64,000 nt of DNA. It comes from Amycolatopsis anabasis. Lineage in GTDB: Bacteria; Actinomycetota; Actinomycetes; Mycobacteriales; Pseudonocardiaceae. Shown here in pieces: positions 40,980-50,296 of this stretch (position 1 is the stretch's first letter; each line of letters starts with the position of its first letter). The notes under the pieces were generated by a model. It worked only from the letters and a program-made list of their open reading frames with translations, was not told the DNA's origin and did not search any database. The position numbers and the translations under genes are program-made. The DNA lies in the NCBI RefSeq assembly GCF_009765355.1, contig NZ_VTHK01000035.1, positions 31,500 to 95,499 on the forward strand, written 5' to 3'.

Positions 40980-41582
40980 ATGGAGCCCTTCACCAAGCAC
41001 ACCGGCGTCGGGGTGCCCCTGCGCCGGTCCAACGTGGACACTGACCAGATCATCCCGGCCGTCTACCTCAAGCGGGTCAGCCGCACCGGTTTCGAGGACG
41101 GGCTGTTCGCCGCCTGGCGCGGTGACGAGCAGTTCGTGCTGAACCAGGAGCCCTTCCGGGCGGGCAGCGTGCTGGTCGCCGGGCCCGATTTCGGCACCGG
41201 GTCCTCGCGCGAGCACGCCGTCTGGGCGCTGATGAACTACGGCTTCCGGGTGGTCATCTCGTCCCGGTTCGCCGACATCTTCCGGGGCAACTCCGGCAAG
41301 CAGGGCCTGCTGGCCGCCCAGTGCGAACAGTCGGACGTCGAACTGCTGTGGAAGCTGCTGGAGAACGACCCCGGCACGGAGGTCACCGTGGACCTCGAGG
41401 CGAAGACGGTACGGGCCAAGGACTTCGTCGCGCCCTTCGCGATCGACGACTACACCCGCTGGCGGCTCCTCGAGGGGCTCGATGACATCGCTCTCACCTT
41501 GCGACACGCCGCAGCGATCGACTCCTTCGAGGCGGATCGGCCCTCCTGGAAGCCGGTGACCACCTCACCGACCCCCTCCTAG
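40980..41582 (+). CDS. leuD: 3-isopropylmalate dehydratase small subunit
   Basis: A 200-residue swivel-domain partner of LeuC. VDTDQIIPAVYLKRVSRTGF, GPDFGTGSSREHAVWAL and ISSRFADIFRGNSGKQGLL are the standard motifs. Start: ATG at 40980 behind GGGAG. A hairpin terminator follows seven bases after the stop codon. Confidence 0.97.
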   Translation: MEPFTKHTGVGVPLRRSNVDTDQIIPAVYLKRVSRTGFEDGLFAAWRGDEQFVLNQEPFRAGSVLVAGPDFGTGSSREHAVWALMNYGFRVVISSRFADIFRGNSGKQGLLAAQCEQSDVELLWKLLENDPGTEVTVDLEAKTVRAKDFVAPFAIDDYTRWRLLEGLDDIALTLRHAAAIDSFEADRPSWKPVTTSPTPS

Positions 41583-41588
41583 GCAAAA

Positions 41589-41612
41589 GATTCCCTGCTC
41601 AGCAAGGGAATC
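41589..41612 (+). terminator. Hairpin terminator after leuCD
   Basis: GATTCCCT (41589-41596) and AGGGAATC (41605-41612) make a perfect 8-bp stem around the loop GCTCAGCA, just after the leuD stop. No U-tract is seen. Confidence 0.6.
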
Positions 41613-41811
41613 CGTACCCGGTCCAGGCCGGTGGAGAAGGCGCCCGAACGGCACCGGAAGGCCCCCAGGGGGTCCCTCAAGAGGCGGAACCGCCCACCCT
41701 GACAAGGAAAATTTCCGCGTGCCGTTTGGAATTTGTGCTGCATTGGTAATACCGTGTGCGCAAGTCGGCCGACGTGGCCGTGCAACAAGTAGTTCTTCAT
41801 GGAGGACTGGA

Positions 41812-42432
41812 ATGGCCAACAAGGCCCAACTGATCGAGGCGCTCTCCGAGCGTTTGGGCGACAAGAAGGTCGCGTCCGAAGCTGTCGACGGGCTCGTCGA
41901 CATCATCATCCGTACGGTCAACAAGGGCGAGAAGGTGAACATCACCGGCTTCGGTGTGTTCGAGAAGCGCGCCCGCGCTGCCCGTACCGCGCGTAACCCG
42001 CGCACCGGCGAGACGGTGCGGGTCAAGAAGACCAACGTGCCCGCCTTCCGGGCCGGCACCACCTTCAAGGACGTGGTGAGCGGCTCGAAGAAGCTGCCGA
42101 AGGCCACCGCCGTGAAGCGCGCGACCGCGACGTCCCGGAGCACCACCACCCGGAGCACCGGAACCCGCGCCGCCGCCACCCGGGCGACCGCCAGCCGCCC
42201 GACGGCGACCCGGAGCACCACGACGCGCACCCGCGCCACCACCACTCGCGGCACCACCACGAGGGCGGCGGCGACCCGGACCGCGACCAAGGCGGCGCCG
42301 AAGACCGCGGCGAAGACCGCGGCCAAGGCGACCACGGCGAAGAAGACCACCGCCAAGGCGGCGCCGAAGAAGGCGACCGCGACCAAGGCGACGGCGAAGA
42401 AGACCACCGCCGCCGCCAAGAAGAAGAAGTAA
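41812..42432 (+). CDS. hup: HU-family histone-like protein with basic tail
   Basis: A 206-residue HupB/HupS-type nucleoid protein. The HU fold occupies about residues 1-90 (ANKAQLIEALSERLGDKKVA, GFGVFEKRARAARTARNPRT, VPAFRAGTTFKD). The remaining 110 residues are a disordered tail of Ala, Thr, Arg and Lys with KKTTAKAAPKKA-like units, ending in KKKK. Such tails bind DNA and are modified in mycobacteria. Start: ATG at 41812 behind GGAGGA. Gene order leuD-hup matches M. tuberculosis. A strong terminator follows. Confidence 0.95.
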   Translation: MANKAQLIEALSERLGDKKVASEAVDGLVDIIIRTVNKGEKVNITGFGVFEKRARAARTARNPRTGETVRVKKTNVPAFRAGTTFKDVVSGSKKLPKATAVKRATATSRSTTTRSTGTRAAATRATASRPTATRSTTTRTRATTTRGTTTRAAATRTATKAAPKTAAKTAAKATTAKKTTAKAAPKKATATKATAKKTTAAAKKKK

Positions 42433-42458
42433 GCGAGCCTCGCAGCGAGCAACTTCTC

Positions 42459-42494
42459 GGCAGGGCCCCGCGTCGTCGTACGCGGGGCCCTGCC
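42459..42494 (+). terminator. Strong hairpin terminator after hup
   Basis: GGCAGGGCCCCGCG (42459-42472) and CGCGGGGCCCTGCC (42481-42494) form a perfect 14-bp stem with an eight-base loop, 26 bases after the stop codon. Confidence 0.75.
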
Positions 42495-42591
42495 GCACGT
42501 TGGGGGCGATCAACGGGGTGGACAAGAGCACGGGGAAGTCCGTGGCCTGCGGTAAATCCGGTCAAGGCTGTCGGAAAAGGCACTGGGGGGT

Positions 42592-45405
42592 ATGGTGATC
42601 GCCATCGAGATCCGGCTTCTCGGCCCGTTCCGGGTCACCGTCGACGGGGCGCCGGTCACAGTGACCAGCGCTCGTCAGCGCGCACTGCTGGCGACACTGG
42701 CGCTGTCCGCCGGGCGCCTCGTATCCATCGATGCCCTGGCCCGGTGCGTATGGGGCGAGCAGCTTCCCGCGCGCGTCCGGGGCAGCCTGCACACCTACGT
42801 GATGCGCCTGCGCCGCCACATCGGCGAACAGGCCGTGGCCACCGAACCCGAGGGCTACCGGCTCACCATCGAACGCGATCGCGTTGACGCGCTGCGGTTC
42901 CTCCGGCTCCTCGACAAGGCCGCCGGGCAGGAGGATCCTTCGGCCGAACGGGCGATCCTCGCCGAGGCGCTTTCGTTGTGGAACGGCCGTCCGCTCGAAT
43001 CCGTTCCGTCCGCCGCGCTCGCCGAACAATGGGCGCCGTTGCTGGGCGAACGATTCCTGCTCGCCGTGGAACGGCGAATCGATCTGGACACCGGCCGGCG
43101 CGACGACGCCGATCTGGCCGGTGAGCTGACCGAACTCACCGCCCGCTATCCCCTCCGCGAATCCCTGTGGGAACGCCTCATCGTCGTTCAGGCGCGCGCC
43201 GGGCGCAGCGCCGAGGCACTCGCCACCTATGCCCGGCTTCGCGAGTTGCTCGCCGAAGAACTCGGCGTGGAGCCGAACGCGCGGCTGCGTGAGCTGCATC
43301 TGAAGCTGCTGGGCGCGCACGACGAACGGTCCGCCCCGGCGGCCGCCGGGCAGCCGCGGCCCCGGCAACTGCCGTTCGACATCGCGCGATTCACCGGGCG
43401 GCAGGCCGAACTCCGCGAGCTGGACGGGTTCCTGGCCGATCACCCGGGCAACTCCACGGCGATCGTGGTCATCGAGGGGACCGCGGGCGTCGGCAAGACC
43501 TCGCTCGCGGTGCACTGGGCCCATTCGGTGCAGGACCGGTTCCCCGACGGGCAGTTGTTCCTGGACATGCGCGGGCACTCCGACCGGACCCCGGTCACGC
43601 CGGACGCGGCGCTGGACACGTTCCTGCGCGCGGTCGGCGTGCCGGCCGACTCCATACCCTCCACAGTGGAGGAACGATCGGCGATGCTGCGCAGCCGGCT
43701 CGCCCGGTCGGCGATGCTGTTACTGCTGGACAACGCCTACGGCGCGAGCCAGATCCGGCCGCTGCTGCCCGGATCGGGCAACCTGGTGATAGTCACCAGC
43801 CGCAGCCAGTTGCGCGGTCTGGTGGCGCGTGAGGGCGCGCACCGGCTGACCCTGCGCTCCTTCGACCAGAACGACGCGAACGCGTTGCTCGCGGGCAGCG
43901 TCGGCCGCGGCCGCCTCGCCGCCGAACCGGCCGCCGCGGCGGAGCTGACCGAACTGTGCGGCCGGCTGCCACTCGCGCTGGCGCTCGCGGGCGAACGCGC
44001 GTCCCGGTTTTCCGACATGTCCATCTCGGAGGTCGTGGACGAACTGCGGGACCAGCGCCTGCGGCTGGACGCGCTGCGCGACCCGCAGGACACCGGCACC
44101 GATCTGCGGGCCGCGTTCTCGTGGTCCTACAAGGCGTTGCGCCCGGCGGCCGCGAGCATGTTCCGGCTGCTCGGCCTCTATCCCGGACTGGACATCAGCC
44201 GCACGGCCGCGGCGGCGATGTCCGGCCGGACCGTGCAGGAGGCGGGCCTGCTGCTGGATCAGCTTGCCGCGGTGCATTTGCTCAACCAGCCCCAGCCGGA
44301 TCGGTACCAGTTCCACGATCTGCTCCGGGTCTACGCGGCGGAACTCAGCGAGCGCGAGGATCCGGAAACGGTCCGGCGCGGCGCGTTCCGCCGGCTCGTC
44401 GACTGGTACCTGTGCGTGGTGGCCGAGGCGACCCGGTTCGTCCGCGCGGATCTGCTCACCGAGGACATCGTGCTGCCGCCGATGCCCGGGCCCGAGGTCA
44501 CCTTCGCCGATCTCGCCGAGGCGATGGCGTGGTACGTCGACGAACGTTCGTCGCTCGTCGCCCTGATCAACTCGCTCGCCAACTTGGGCTGGGTCCGGCA
44601 GACCTGGCAGCTGGCCTGGCTGCTGCGCGGGTTCTTCGCGCAGCGCCACGATCGGGACGACTGGATGGACACCGCCCGGCTCGCGGTCGAGATGACCCGG
44701 GAAGGCGACGACCTGCTGGCCCAGCAGTACGCGGCGATGAACCTGGGCACCGTGTATCTGGTGAGTTCGCGCATCGCGGACGGCCGGCGCGCGCTGGAGG
44801 ACGGGATGCGCGCCTCGGCCGAGATGGGCGGCAGCACGCTCACCGCCGGCCTGCTGAGCAACATCGCCGGCGCGCACTACCTACTTAAGGAGTACGAGCA
44901 GGCCCGGGAGTATGGGTCGCGCGCGTTGCGCAGCGCCCGGGCGCACGGGCAGACGAACTACGTCGCCCACGCGTCGGTCAACCTCAGCGCCAGTTGCATC
45001 GGGCTCGGGAAGTACGCGGAGGCGGCCGAGCACGCGCGGGTCGCGCACGAGACCTTCATCGAGATGAACGACCGGTACCACTCGGCGCTCGCGCTGGGCA
45101 ATCTCGCCGAGGCCACCGAGGGGATGGGCGATTACCAGGCCGCGGAGGAGTACGGCCTGCGCGGGCTGGCGCAGATGCGCGAGCTGGGCGCCGACTACGG
45201 CGCAGCGGACGTGCTCATCACGCTCGGCCGCGTGATGAGCACGTCCGGCAGGACCACCGCGGCCCGAACTTTCTGGCGCGAAGCCCTGGCGACATGCCGC
45301 TCCCTGAAGGATCCCCGCGCCGCCGAGATACAGGCATTGCTCGACGGACTGCCTTCCGAGAGGGCTGCCGCGCCCGCCGCGGATCAGGATGCGCCGCACC
45401 CCTAG
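42592..45405 (+). CDS. AfsR/SARP-NB-ARC-TPR regulator
   Basis: A 937-residue STAND-type regulator. A winged helix (about 5-95: IRLLGPFRVTVDGAPVTVTS, VRGSLHTYVMRLRRH) and activation domain (to about 250: LAEELGVEPNARLRELHLKL) precede an NB-ARC ATPase with Walker A EGTAGVGKTSLAVHWAHSV (about 296-314) and Walker B-like AMLLLLDNAYG. The last 300 residues contain TPR-like repeats (AHYLLKEYEQAREYGSRALR, ASCIGLGKYAEAAEHARVAH, TEGMGDYQAAEEYGLRGLAQ). It likely controls secondary metabolism or development; its target is unknown. Start: ATG at 42592 behind GGGGGG. It sits between hup and mutT1, an insertion in the conserved block. Confidence 0.93.
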   Translation: MVIAIEIRLLGPFRVTVDGAPVTVTSARQRALLATLALSAGRLVSIDALARCVWGEQLPARVRGSLHTYVMRLRRHIGEQAVATEPEGYRLTIERDRVDALRFLRLLDKAAGQEDPSAERAILAEALSLWNGRPLESVPSAALAEQWAPLLGERFLLAVERRIDLDTGRRDDADLAGELTELTARYPLRESLWERLIVVQARAGRSAEALATYARLRELLAEELGVEPNARLRELHLKLLGAHDERSAPAAAGQPRPRQLPFDIARFTGRQAELRELDGFLADHPGNSTAIVVIEGTAGVGKTSLAVHWAHSVQDRFPDGQLFLDMRGHSDRTPVTPDAALDTFLRAVGVPADSIPSTVEERSAMLRSRLARSAMLLLLDNAYGASQIRPLLPGSGNLVIVTSRSQLRGLVAREGAHRLTLRSFDQNDANALLAGSVGRGRLAAEPAAAAELTELCGRLPLALALAGERASRFSDMSISEVVDELRDQRLRLDALRDPQDTGTDLRAAFSWSYKALRPAAASMFRLLGLYPGLDISRTAAAAMSGRTVQEAGLLLDQLAAVHLLNQPQPDRYQFHDLLRVYAAELSEREDPETVRRGAFRRLVDWYLCVVAEATRFVRADLLTEDIVLPPMPGPEVTFADLAEAMAWYVDERSSLVALINSLANLGWVRQTWQLAWLLRGFFAQRHDRDDWMDTARLAVEMTREGDDLLAQQYAAMNLGTVYLVSSRIADGRRALEDGMRASAEMGGSTLTAGLLSNIAGAHYLLKEYEQAREYGSRALRSARAHGQTNYVAHASVNLSASCIGLGKYAEAAEHARVAHETFIEMNDRYHSALALGNLAEATEGMGDYQAAEEYGLRGLAQMRELGADYGAADVLITLGRVMSTSGRTTAARTFWREALATCRSLKDPRAAEIQALLDGLPSERAAAPAADQDAPHP

Positions 45406-45508
45406 ACCGGCGCATCCCCCCGCGACGTGGACGCAACTTAAGTAGACCAGTGGGCGCTGTCAGCCTGCTGTCATCCGTCTGCTGTCCGCGCCCGCTCTCA
45501 GCTCACAC

Positions 45509-46483
45509 TCAGGATCGGGCGGGCTCCGGAGCCGGGAGCGCGGTGGCGAAATAGTCCGCGTCGACCAGCCGCGGACCGTCCCGATCGGTCGCCGGCCGGA
45601 ACGAGAGCAGCCACAGCGAGCCCTTCTTGCACGCCACCTTGCCGTTCTTCGTCGCGGCCCCCGGCAACTCCACGCCGTCCCGGTCGGCGAGCTGGGCGAC
45701 GATGTCCGGGATGACCGCGCCCTGACTGCAGATCAGCGGCGTGCCGCCATCGGTGACGATCGCGAGCAGCCGGGCCAGCCCGAGCACCGGATCCGCCCAG
45801 TACCCCTCCTCGGCCAGCAGGGGTTCGTGCCGGACCTCCCCGCCGAGATCCTCGGCGACGCCCTGCACGGTCTGGACGCACCGCAGGCGCGGGGCCGCGA
45901 GCACCCGGTCCGGACCGAACAGCCGGGTCAGCCGGCGCAACGCCTCGGCCTGCCGGAAACCGGCCTCGGCGAGCGGGCGCAGATCGTCGTCGGAGTTCCA
46001 GTCCTCGCGTTTACCGGCCTTGGCGTGCCGGACGAGCAGGATCGTGGTCAGCTCCGCGGGCAGGGCGCAGAACGTGCGCAGCACGTCCACATCGGCCGGA
46101 TGGGTGAGCAGCGCCTCGGCCTCGGCCGGGGAAAGCCAACGCAGCGCGTCCACTTCGTCATTCGGCGTGAACTCGCCGCCGGTGGCCCGCGCGCTGAAGT
46201 AGTGCACGGCCTTGCCGACCGTGCCGCCCCCGCGCCGCGCGGGCACCGGGTAGCGGACCACGCGCAGGTGCCGCCCGAGCACGCAGGAGAAGCCGGTCTC
46301 CTCCCGGACTTCGCGGACGGCCGCGGCCTGGATGGTCTCGCCGCGGTCGACCTTGCCCTTGGGCAGGGACCAGTCGTCGTACCGCGGCCGGTGCACCACC
46401 GCGACCTCGAGGCCGCCTTCGCCCTGGCGCCACAGGGCCGCCCCGCCCGCCAGGATCTCGGGAATCGGAGGAGTACCGCTCAC
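45509..46483 (-). CDS. mutT1: NUDIX hydrolase plus histidine phosphatase (MutT1-type)
   Basis: A 324-residue two-domain protein. The N-terminal NUDIX domain carries GKVDRGETIQAAAVREVREE, a NUDIX-box match. The C-terminal histidine phosphatase has ILLVRHAKAGKREDW with the catalytic RHA. MutT1 of mycobacteria hydrolyses 8-oxo-dGTP and diadenosine polyphosphates. Start: GTG at 46483; it overlaps the ppk stop by four bases (GTGA), so it is translationally coupled, as in M. tuberculosis, where ppk and mutT1 are also neighbours. Confidence 0.9.
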   Translation of the reverse strand: MSGTPPIPEILAGGAALWRQGEGGLEVAVVHRPRYDDWSLPKGKVDRGETIQAAAVREVREETGFSCVLGRHLRVVRYPVPARRGGGTVGKAVHYFSARATGGEFTPNDEVDALRWLSPAEAEALLTHPADVDVLRTFCALPAELTTILLVRHAKAGKREDWNSDDDLRPLAEAGFRQAEALRRLTRLFGPDRVLAAPRLRCVQTVQGVAEDLGGEVRHEPLLAEEGYWADPVLGLARLLAIVTDGGTPLICSQGAVIPDIVAQLADRDGVELPGAATKNGKVACKKGSLWLLSFRPATDRDGPRLVDADYFATALPAPEPARS

Positions 46484-48747
46484 CCGCTCGCCCCGTGCCT
46501 TTCCACGAGCACGTGCTGGTGATCGCGCACCTCGGAGCCTTCCGCGGGCGAGGGCGCCCACTCACCGGTGGAGGTGAGCACCCAGCACCGGGTCCGCGGG
46601 TCGAGCGCGGAATCGAGCACCTCGTCCAGCTGCCCGGCGAGCTTCGGATCCTTCACCCGGACCAGCGCCTCGATCCGCCGGTCGAGGTTGCGGTGCATCA
46701 TGTCCGCGCTGCCGATCCAGTACGAGTCGCCGCCGCGGAAGTGGAAGACCCGCGAGTGCTCCAGGAACCGGCCGAGGATCGAGCGCACCCGGATGTTGTC
46801 GCTGAGCCCGCGCACGCCCGGTTTGAGCGAGCAGATCCCGCGCACCACCACGTCAACCGGCACCCCGGCGCCGGACGCGTGGTACAGCGCGTCGATGATC
46901 TGCTCGTCCACCAGCGAATTGCACTTGACGCGGATCCCGGCCGGACGGCCCGCCCCGGCGTGCTCGATCTCTTCGGCGATGCAGCGCAGGATGCCGCGGC
47001 GGATGCCGTGCGGCGAGGTCAGGATGTTGCGGTAGGTGTCCTGACGGGAGTATCCGGTGAGCACGTTGAACAGATCGGTGAGATCCGCGCCGATCGTCGG
47101 GTCGGCGGTGAGCAGCCCCATGTCCTCGTACAGCCGGGCGGTCTTCGGGTTGTAGTTGCCGGTGCCGATGTGGCAGTAGCGCCGGATCATCGACCCCTCC
47201 TGGCGCACCACCATCGCCACCTTGCAGTGCGTCTTCAGCCCGACCAGCCCGTACACCACGTGCACCCCGGCCCGCTCCAGCGTCCGGGCCCAGGTGATGT
47301 TGGCCTGCTCGTCGAAGCGTGCCTTGATCTCGACCAGCGCGACGACCTGCTTCCCGGCTTCGGCCGCGTCGATCAGCGCGTCCACGATGGGCGAGTCGCC
47401 CGAGGTGCGGTACAGCGTCTGCTTGATCGCGAGCACCTTGTCGTCGGCCGCGGCCTGCTCCACGAACCGCTGCACGCTCGTGGAGAACGAGTCGTACGGG
47501 TGGTGGACCAGCACGTCCCCCTCGCGCAGGGTGGCGAACACGCTCTTGGGGGTCTCCCGCTCACCGAAGGCCGGATGGGTGGCGGGCACGAAAGGGGGGT
47601 ACTTGAGTTCCTTGCGGTCCACACCGGACAGCTGGTGCAGGCAGGTCAGATCGAGCAGGCCGGGCACCTCGACCACGTCGTGCGGATCGACCTCGAGCTC
47701 CCGCAGCAGCAGTTCGAGCATGTGCTCGCTCATGTCCTGCGCGACCTCGAGCCGGACCGGCGGCCCGAAGCGGCGCTGGGCGAGTTCGCGTTCGAGCGCC
47801 TGCAGCAGGTCCTCGTCGCGGTCCTCCTCGACCTCGAAGTCGGCGTTGCGGGTCACCCGGAACGCGTGGTGCTCGGTGACCTCCATCCCGGTGAACAGCT
47901 CGCCGAGGTGGGCCGCGATCAGCTCCTCCAGCGGGAGGAAGGTGGCCTGCCGGTTGTCCCGCTGCTGTTCGACGCGGATCAGCCGGGGCACGTTGTTGGG
48001 CACCTTCACCCGGGCGAACCGTTCGGTGCCGCCCTCCGGGTCCCGGACGGTGACGGCCAGGTTGAGCGAAAGCCCGGAGATGTAGGGGAACGGGTGCGCC
48101 GGGTCGACCGCGAGCGGGGTGAGCACCGGGAAGATCTGCTCGCTGAAGTAGTTGGACAGGCGCAGCTTGTCCGGATCATCCAGATCGGACCAGCTCACGA
48201 TCCGGATGCCCACTTCGGCCAGCGCGGGCCGCAGGTGCAGTTCGAACGCGCCGGTGTGCCGCTCGACCAGGTCCTGGTTGCGCTTGGCGATGTATTCCAG
48301 TTGCTCGCGCGGGGTGAGCCCGTCGGCGCTGCGGACCGAGAGGCCGGTCTCGTCGCGGCGCTTCAGCCCGGCGACCCGGACCATGTAGAACTCGTCCAAA
48401 TTGGACGCGAAGATGGCGAGGAACTTCGCGCGCTCCAGCAGCGGCAGCGAGGTGTCCTCGGCGAGCGCGAGCACCCGGGCGTTGAAGTCCTGCCAGGACA
48501 GTTCGCGGTTGAAGTACCGGTCGTCCGGCAGCGACTCCCCAGGTGGGGGCGTGGCCACGGTCGCCGCGGGCGGAGCCGACGGCACGGCGTGGAACTCCTG
48601 GGTCGGCCGAGTCGCCGAACCACCTTCGGTGGCCCGGGAGTTCTGCCCGAGCCCGTTCCGGCGTGAGGTGACCGCCGCACGCCCGCGATCGGCGGGGGGC
48701 GGGGCCGTGGGTGGAGTGGTGCTCTCGTCGTCGCTCACGACCTCCAT
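46480..48747 (-). CDS. ppk: Polyphosphate kinase 1
   Basis: A 755-residue PPK1 that makes inorganic polyphosphate from ATP. After a disordered proline-rich N-terminus of about 70 residues come YFNRELSWQDFNARVLALAE, the phosphate-binding SSTSVQRF-like region at HHPYDSFSTSVQRFVEQAA and the autophosphorylated His in RRYCHIGTGNYNPKTARLYE. It ends with the usual C-terminal domain. Start: ATG at 48747 behind GAGGAA. It is coupled with mutT1. Confidence 0.96.
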   Translation of the reverse strand: MEVVSDDESTTPPTAPPPADRGRAAVTSRRNGLGQNSRATEGGSATRPTQEFHAVPSAPPAATVATPPPGESLPDDRYFNRELSWQDFNARVLALAEDTSLPLLERAKFLAIFASNLDEFYMVRVAGLKRRDETGLSVRSADGLTPREQLEYIAKRNQDLVERHTGAFELHLRPALAEVGIRIVSWSDLDDPDKLRLSNYFSEQIFPVLTPLAVDPAHPFPYISGLSLNLAVTVRDPEGGTERFARVKVPNNVPRLIRVEQQRDNRQATFLPLEELIAAHLGELFTGMEVTEHHAFRVTRNADFEVEEDRDEDLLQALERELAQRRFGPPVRLEVAQDMSEHMLELLLRELEVDPHDVVEVPGLLDLTCLHQLSGVDRKELKYPPFVPATHPAFGERETPKSVFATLREGDVLVHHPYDSFSTSVQRFVEQAAADDKVLAIKQTLYRTSGDSPIVDALIDAAEAGKQVVALVEIKARFDEQANITWARTLERAGVHVVYGLVGLKTHCKVAMVVRQEGSMIRRYCHIGTGNYNPKTARLYEDMGLLTADPTIGADLTDLFNVLTGYSRQDTYRNILTSPHGIRRGILRCIAEEIEHAGAGRPAGIRVKCNSLVDEQIIDALYHASGAGVPVDVVVRGICSLKPGVRGLSDNIRVRSILGRFLEHSRVFHFRGGDSYWIGSADMMHRNLDRRIEALVRVKDPKLAGQLDEVLDSALDPRTRCWVLTSTGEWAPSPAEGSEVRDHQHVLVERHGASG

Positions 48748-48823
48748 TGTTCCTCACCGACCGCCGGGATGCGCATACCGTGTGAGGCGGACCGGTTAAT
48801 TCCCCCGGCCGGACCTGCGCAGG

Positions 48824-49471
48824 TCAACGGGCCAGACAACGATCTTCGACGAGTGCCGTCGTGTGCTTCCCGAGGCCGAGTGCGGCCGCGTGCGCGAGAT
48901 CGTCGGCGGTGTCCACGTCCTCGCGCAGGGAGGGCACCTCGAGTTCGATCGGCCGCGCTCCCGATTCGGCGTGCGCGTAGGCGGAGCCGACGCCGAACCG
49001 CGGTTCGAGCGAGCCGCCCGCGGCGGACAGCAGCAGGGTCGTTCCGGTGCCCGGCCGGTCGGCGACGAACGCGCGGCGGCCGTCCGCGTCCCGCAGCGCG
49101 GCGTCCAGTTCGGCGGGCCGCAGCGCGGGCACGTCGGCTTGGAGCGCGCCGATCACCACGCTGGGATCGTCCGCGCGGAGCAGTTCGGCGCCGTGCCGGT
49201 ACGCGGCGTTCAACCCGCCCCCGCCCGGCTGGCGGACGATCTCGACCTCCAGTTCGGCGAGCCCCGCAAGCGCTTGCGGGTCCACCGCCACCACCAGCAC
49301 CCGGCGCACGCGGGCGGCCGCGCGTGCCGCGGCGAGGGTGTCCGCGGCGATCGCCAGCACGAGCGCGGCATGCGTGTCGTCGTCCGGCGCGCAGCCGAGC
49401 GCGCCCCGCAGCCGGGACTTGCCCACCTGCGGCGGCTTCAACGGAACGACCAGGTCAACCTCGGTGCCCAC
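48824..49471 (-). CDS. fbiD: Phosphoenolpyruvate/2-phospholactate guanylyltransferase for F420
   Basis: A 215-residue CofC/FbiD-family nucleotidyltransferase: VDLVVPLKPPQVGKSRLRGA at the start, GGLNAAYRHGAELL and VIGALQADVPALRPAELDAA in the core, then RFGVGSAYAHAE. In mycobacteria FbiD uses GTP and phosphoenolpyruvate in coenzyme F420 synthesis. Start: GTG at 49471 behind GGAGG. Position next to ppk matches M. tuberculosis Rv2983. Its product could serve the LLM oxidoreductase of the cluster. Confidence 0.9.
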   Translation of the reverse strand: MGTEVDLVVPLKPPQVGKSRLRGALGCAPDDDTHAALVLAIAADTLAAARAAARVRRVLVVAVDPQALAGLAELEVEIVRQPGGGGLNAAYRHGAELLRADDPSVVIGALQADVPALRPAELDAALRDADGRRAFVADRPGTGTTLLLSAAGGSLEPRFGVGSAYAHAESGARPIELEVPSLREDVDTADDLAHAAALGLGKHTTALVEDRCLAR

Positions 49472-49582
49472 GCCTCCATCCTTCCCGAAATCGCCGCCGA
49501 GGGGGTGGAAGGCACCCTTGGTTTACCTTCGACGGGCCCGCGCGGCAGGATCACCGGGGGCAAAGCGAGTCGAGGAGGAGTT

Positions 49583-50296
49583 TTGGCCGGTCGTGAGAAG
49601 GGCGGTTTCTGGGTCGGAGTCGCCGCGGTGCTGTTCTACCCGTTGACCTGGATCGGCAGGCGTGACTACCGCCACGCGGAGCGGATTCCCCGCGCGGGCG
49701 GGGCGTTGCTGGTGCTCAACCACGTCTCGCACCTCGACCCGGCGGTGGACGCGGTGTTCGTGCACCGCAACAAGCGGGTGCCGCACTTCCTGGCCAAGGT
49801 CAGCGTCAACGAGGCGCCGATCTTCGGCAAGATCGCCAGCGGCGCCGGGACGATCCCGGTGTACCGCGGTTCGGCCGCCGCGGGGGACAGCCTGCGGGCG
49901 GCGCACCAGGCGCTGCGGGACGGCAAGATCGTGGTGATCTACCCGGAGGGCACCATCACCAAGGATCCGAAGGGCTGGCCCAAGCGGTCCTACACCGGCG
50001 CGGCGCGGCTGGCGCTGGAGAACGACGTGCCGGTCATCCCGATCGCGCGGTGGGGTTCGAACTTCATCCTGGACGGCTACGCGAAGAAGTTCCGGCCGTT
50101 CCCGCGCAAGAGCGTGGTGCACCTGGTCGGCGAGCCGATCGACCTCACCGATCTGAAGAAGAAGCAGCAGAGCAGCGCGGTGCTGCGCGAGACCACCGAA
50201 CTGCTGATGGACCGGGTGACCGAGCTGCTGGCCGAGATCCGGGGCGAGCAGCCCCCGGCCAAGGACGAGCGCCCCAGCGCCAGGGACGACAAGTAA
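49583..50296 (+). CDS. plsC: 1-acylglycerol-3-phosphate acyltransferase (PlsC-type)
   Basis: A 237-residue membrane-associated acyltransferase with NHVSHLDPAVDAVF (HX4D) and YPEGTITKD (PEGT), plus an early hydrophobic segment for membrane attachment. It acylates lysophosphatidate in phospholipid synthesis. Start: TTG at 49583 behind AGGAGGAG; no ATG or GTG is better placed. Its stop overlaps the gpsA start (TAATG), so the two phospholipid genes are coupled. Confidence 0.9.
   Translation: MAGREKGGFWVGVAAVLFYPLTWIGRRDYRHAERIPRAGGALLVLNHVSHLDPAVDAVFVHRNKRVPHFLAKVSVNEAPIFGKIASGAGTIPVYRGSAAAGDSLRAAHQALRDGKIVVIYPEGTITKDPKGWPKRSYTGAARLALENDVPVIPIARWGSNFILDGYAKKFRPFPRKSVVHLVGEPIDLTDLKKKQQSSAVLRETTELLMDRVTELLAEIRGEQPPAKDERPSARDDK

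Noticed and set aside
46495..48666. Plus-strand open frame of 723 codons
   Set aside because: It is antisense to ppk, which has all family motifs; the frame is open only because of GC bias at third positions.
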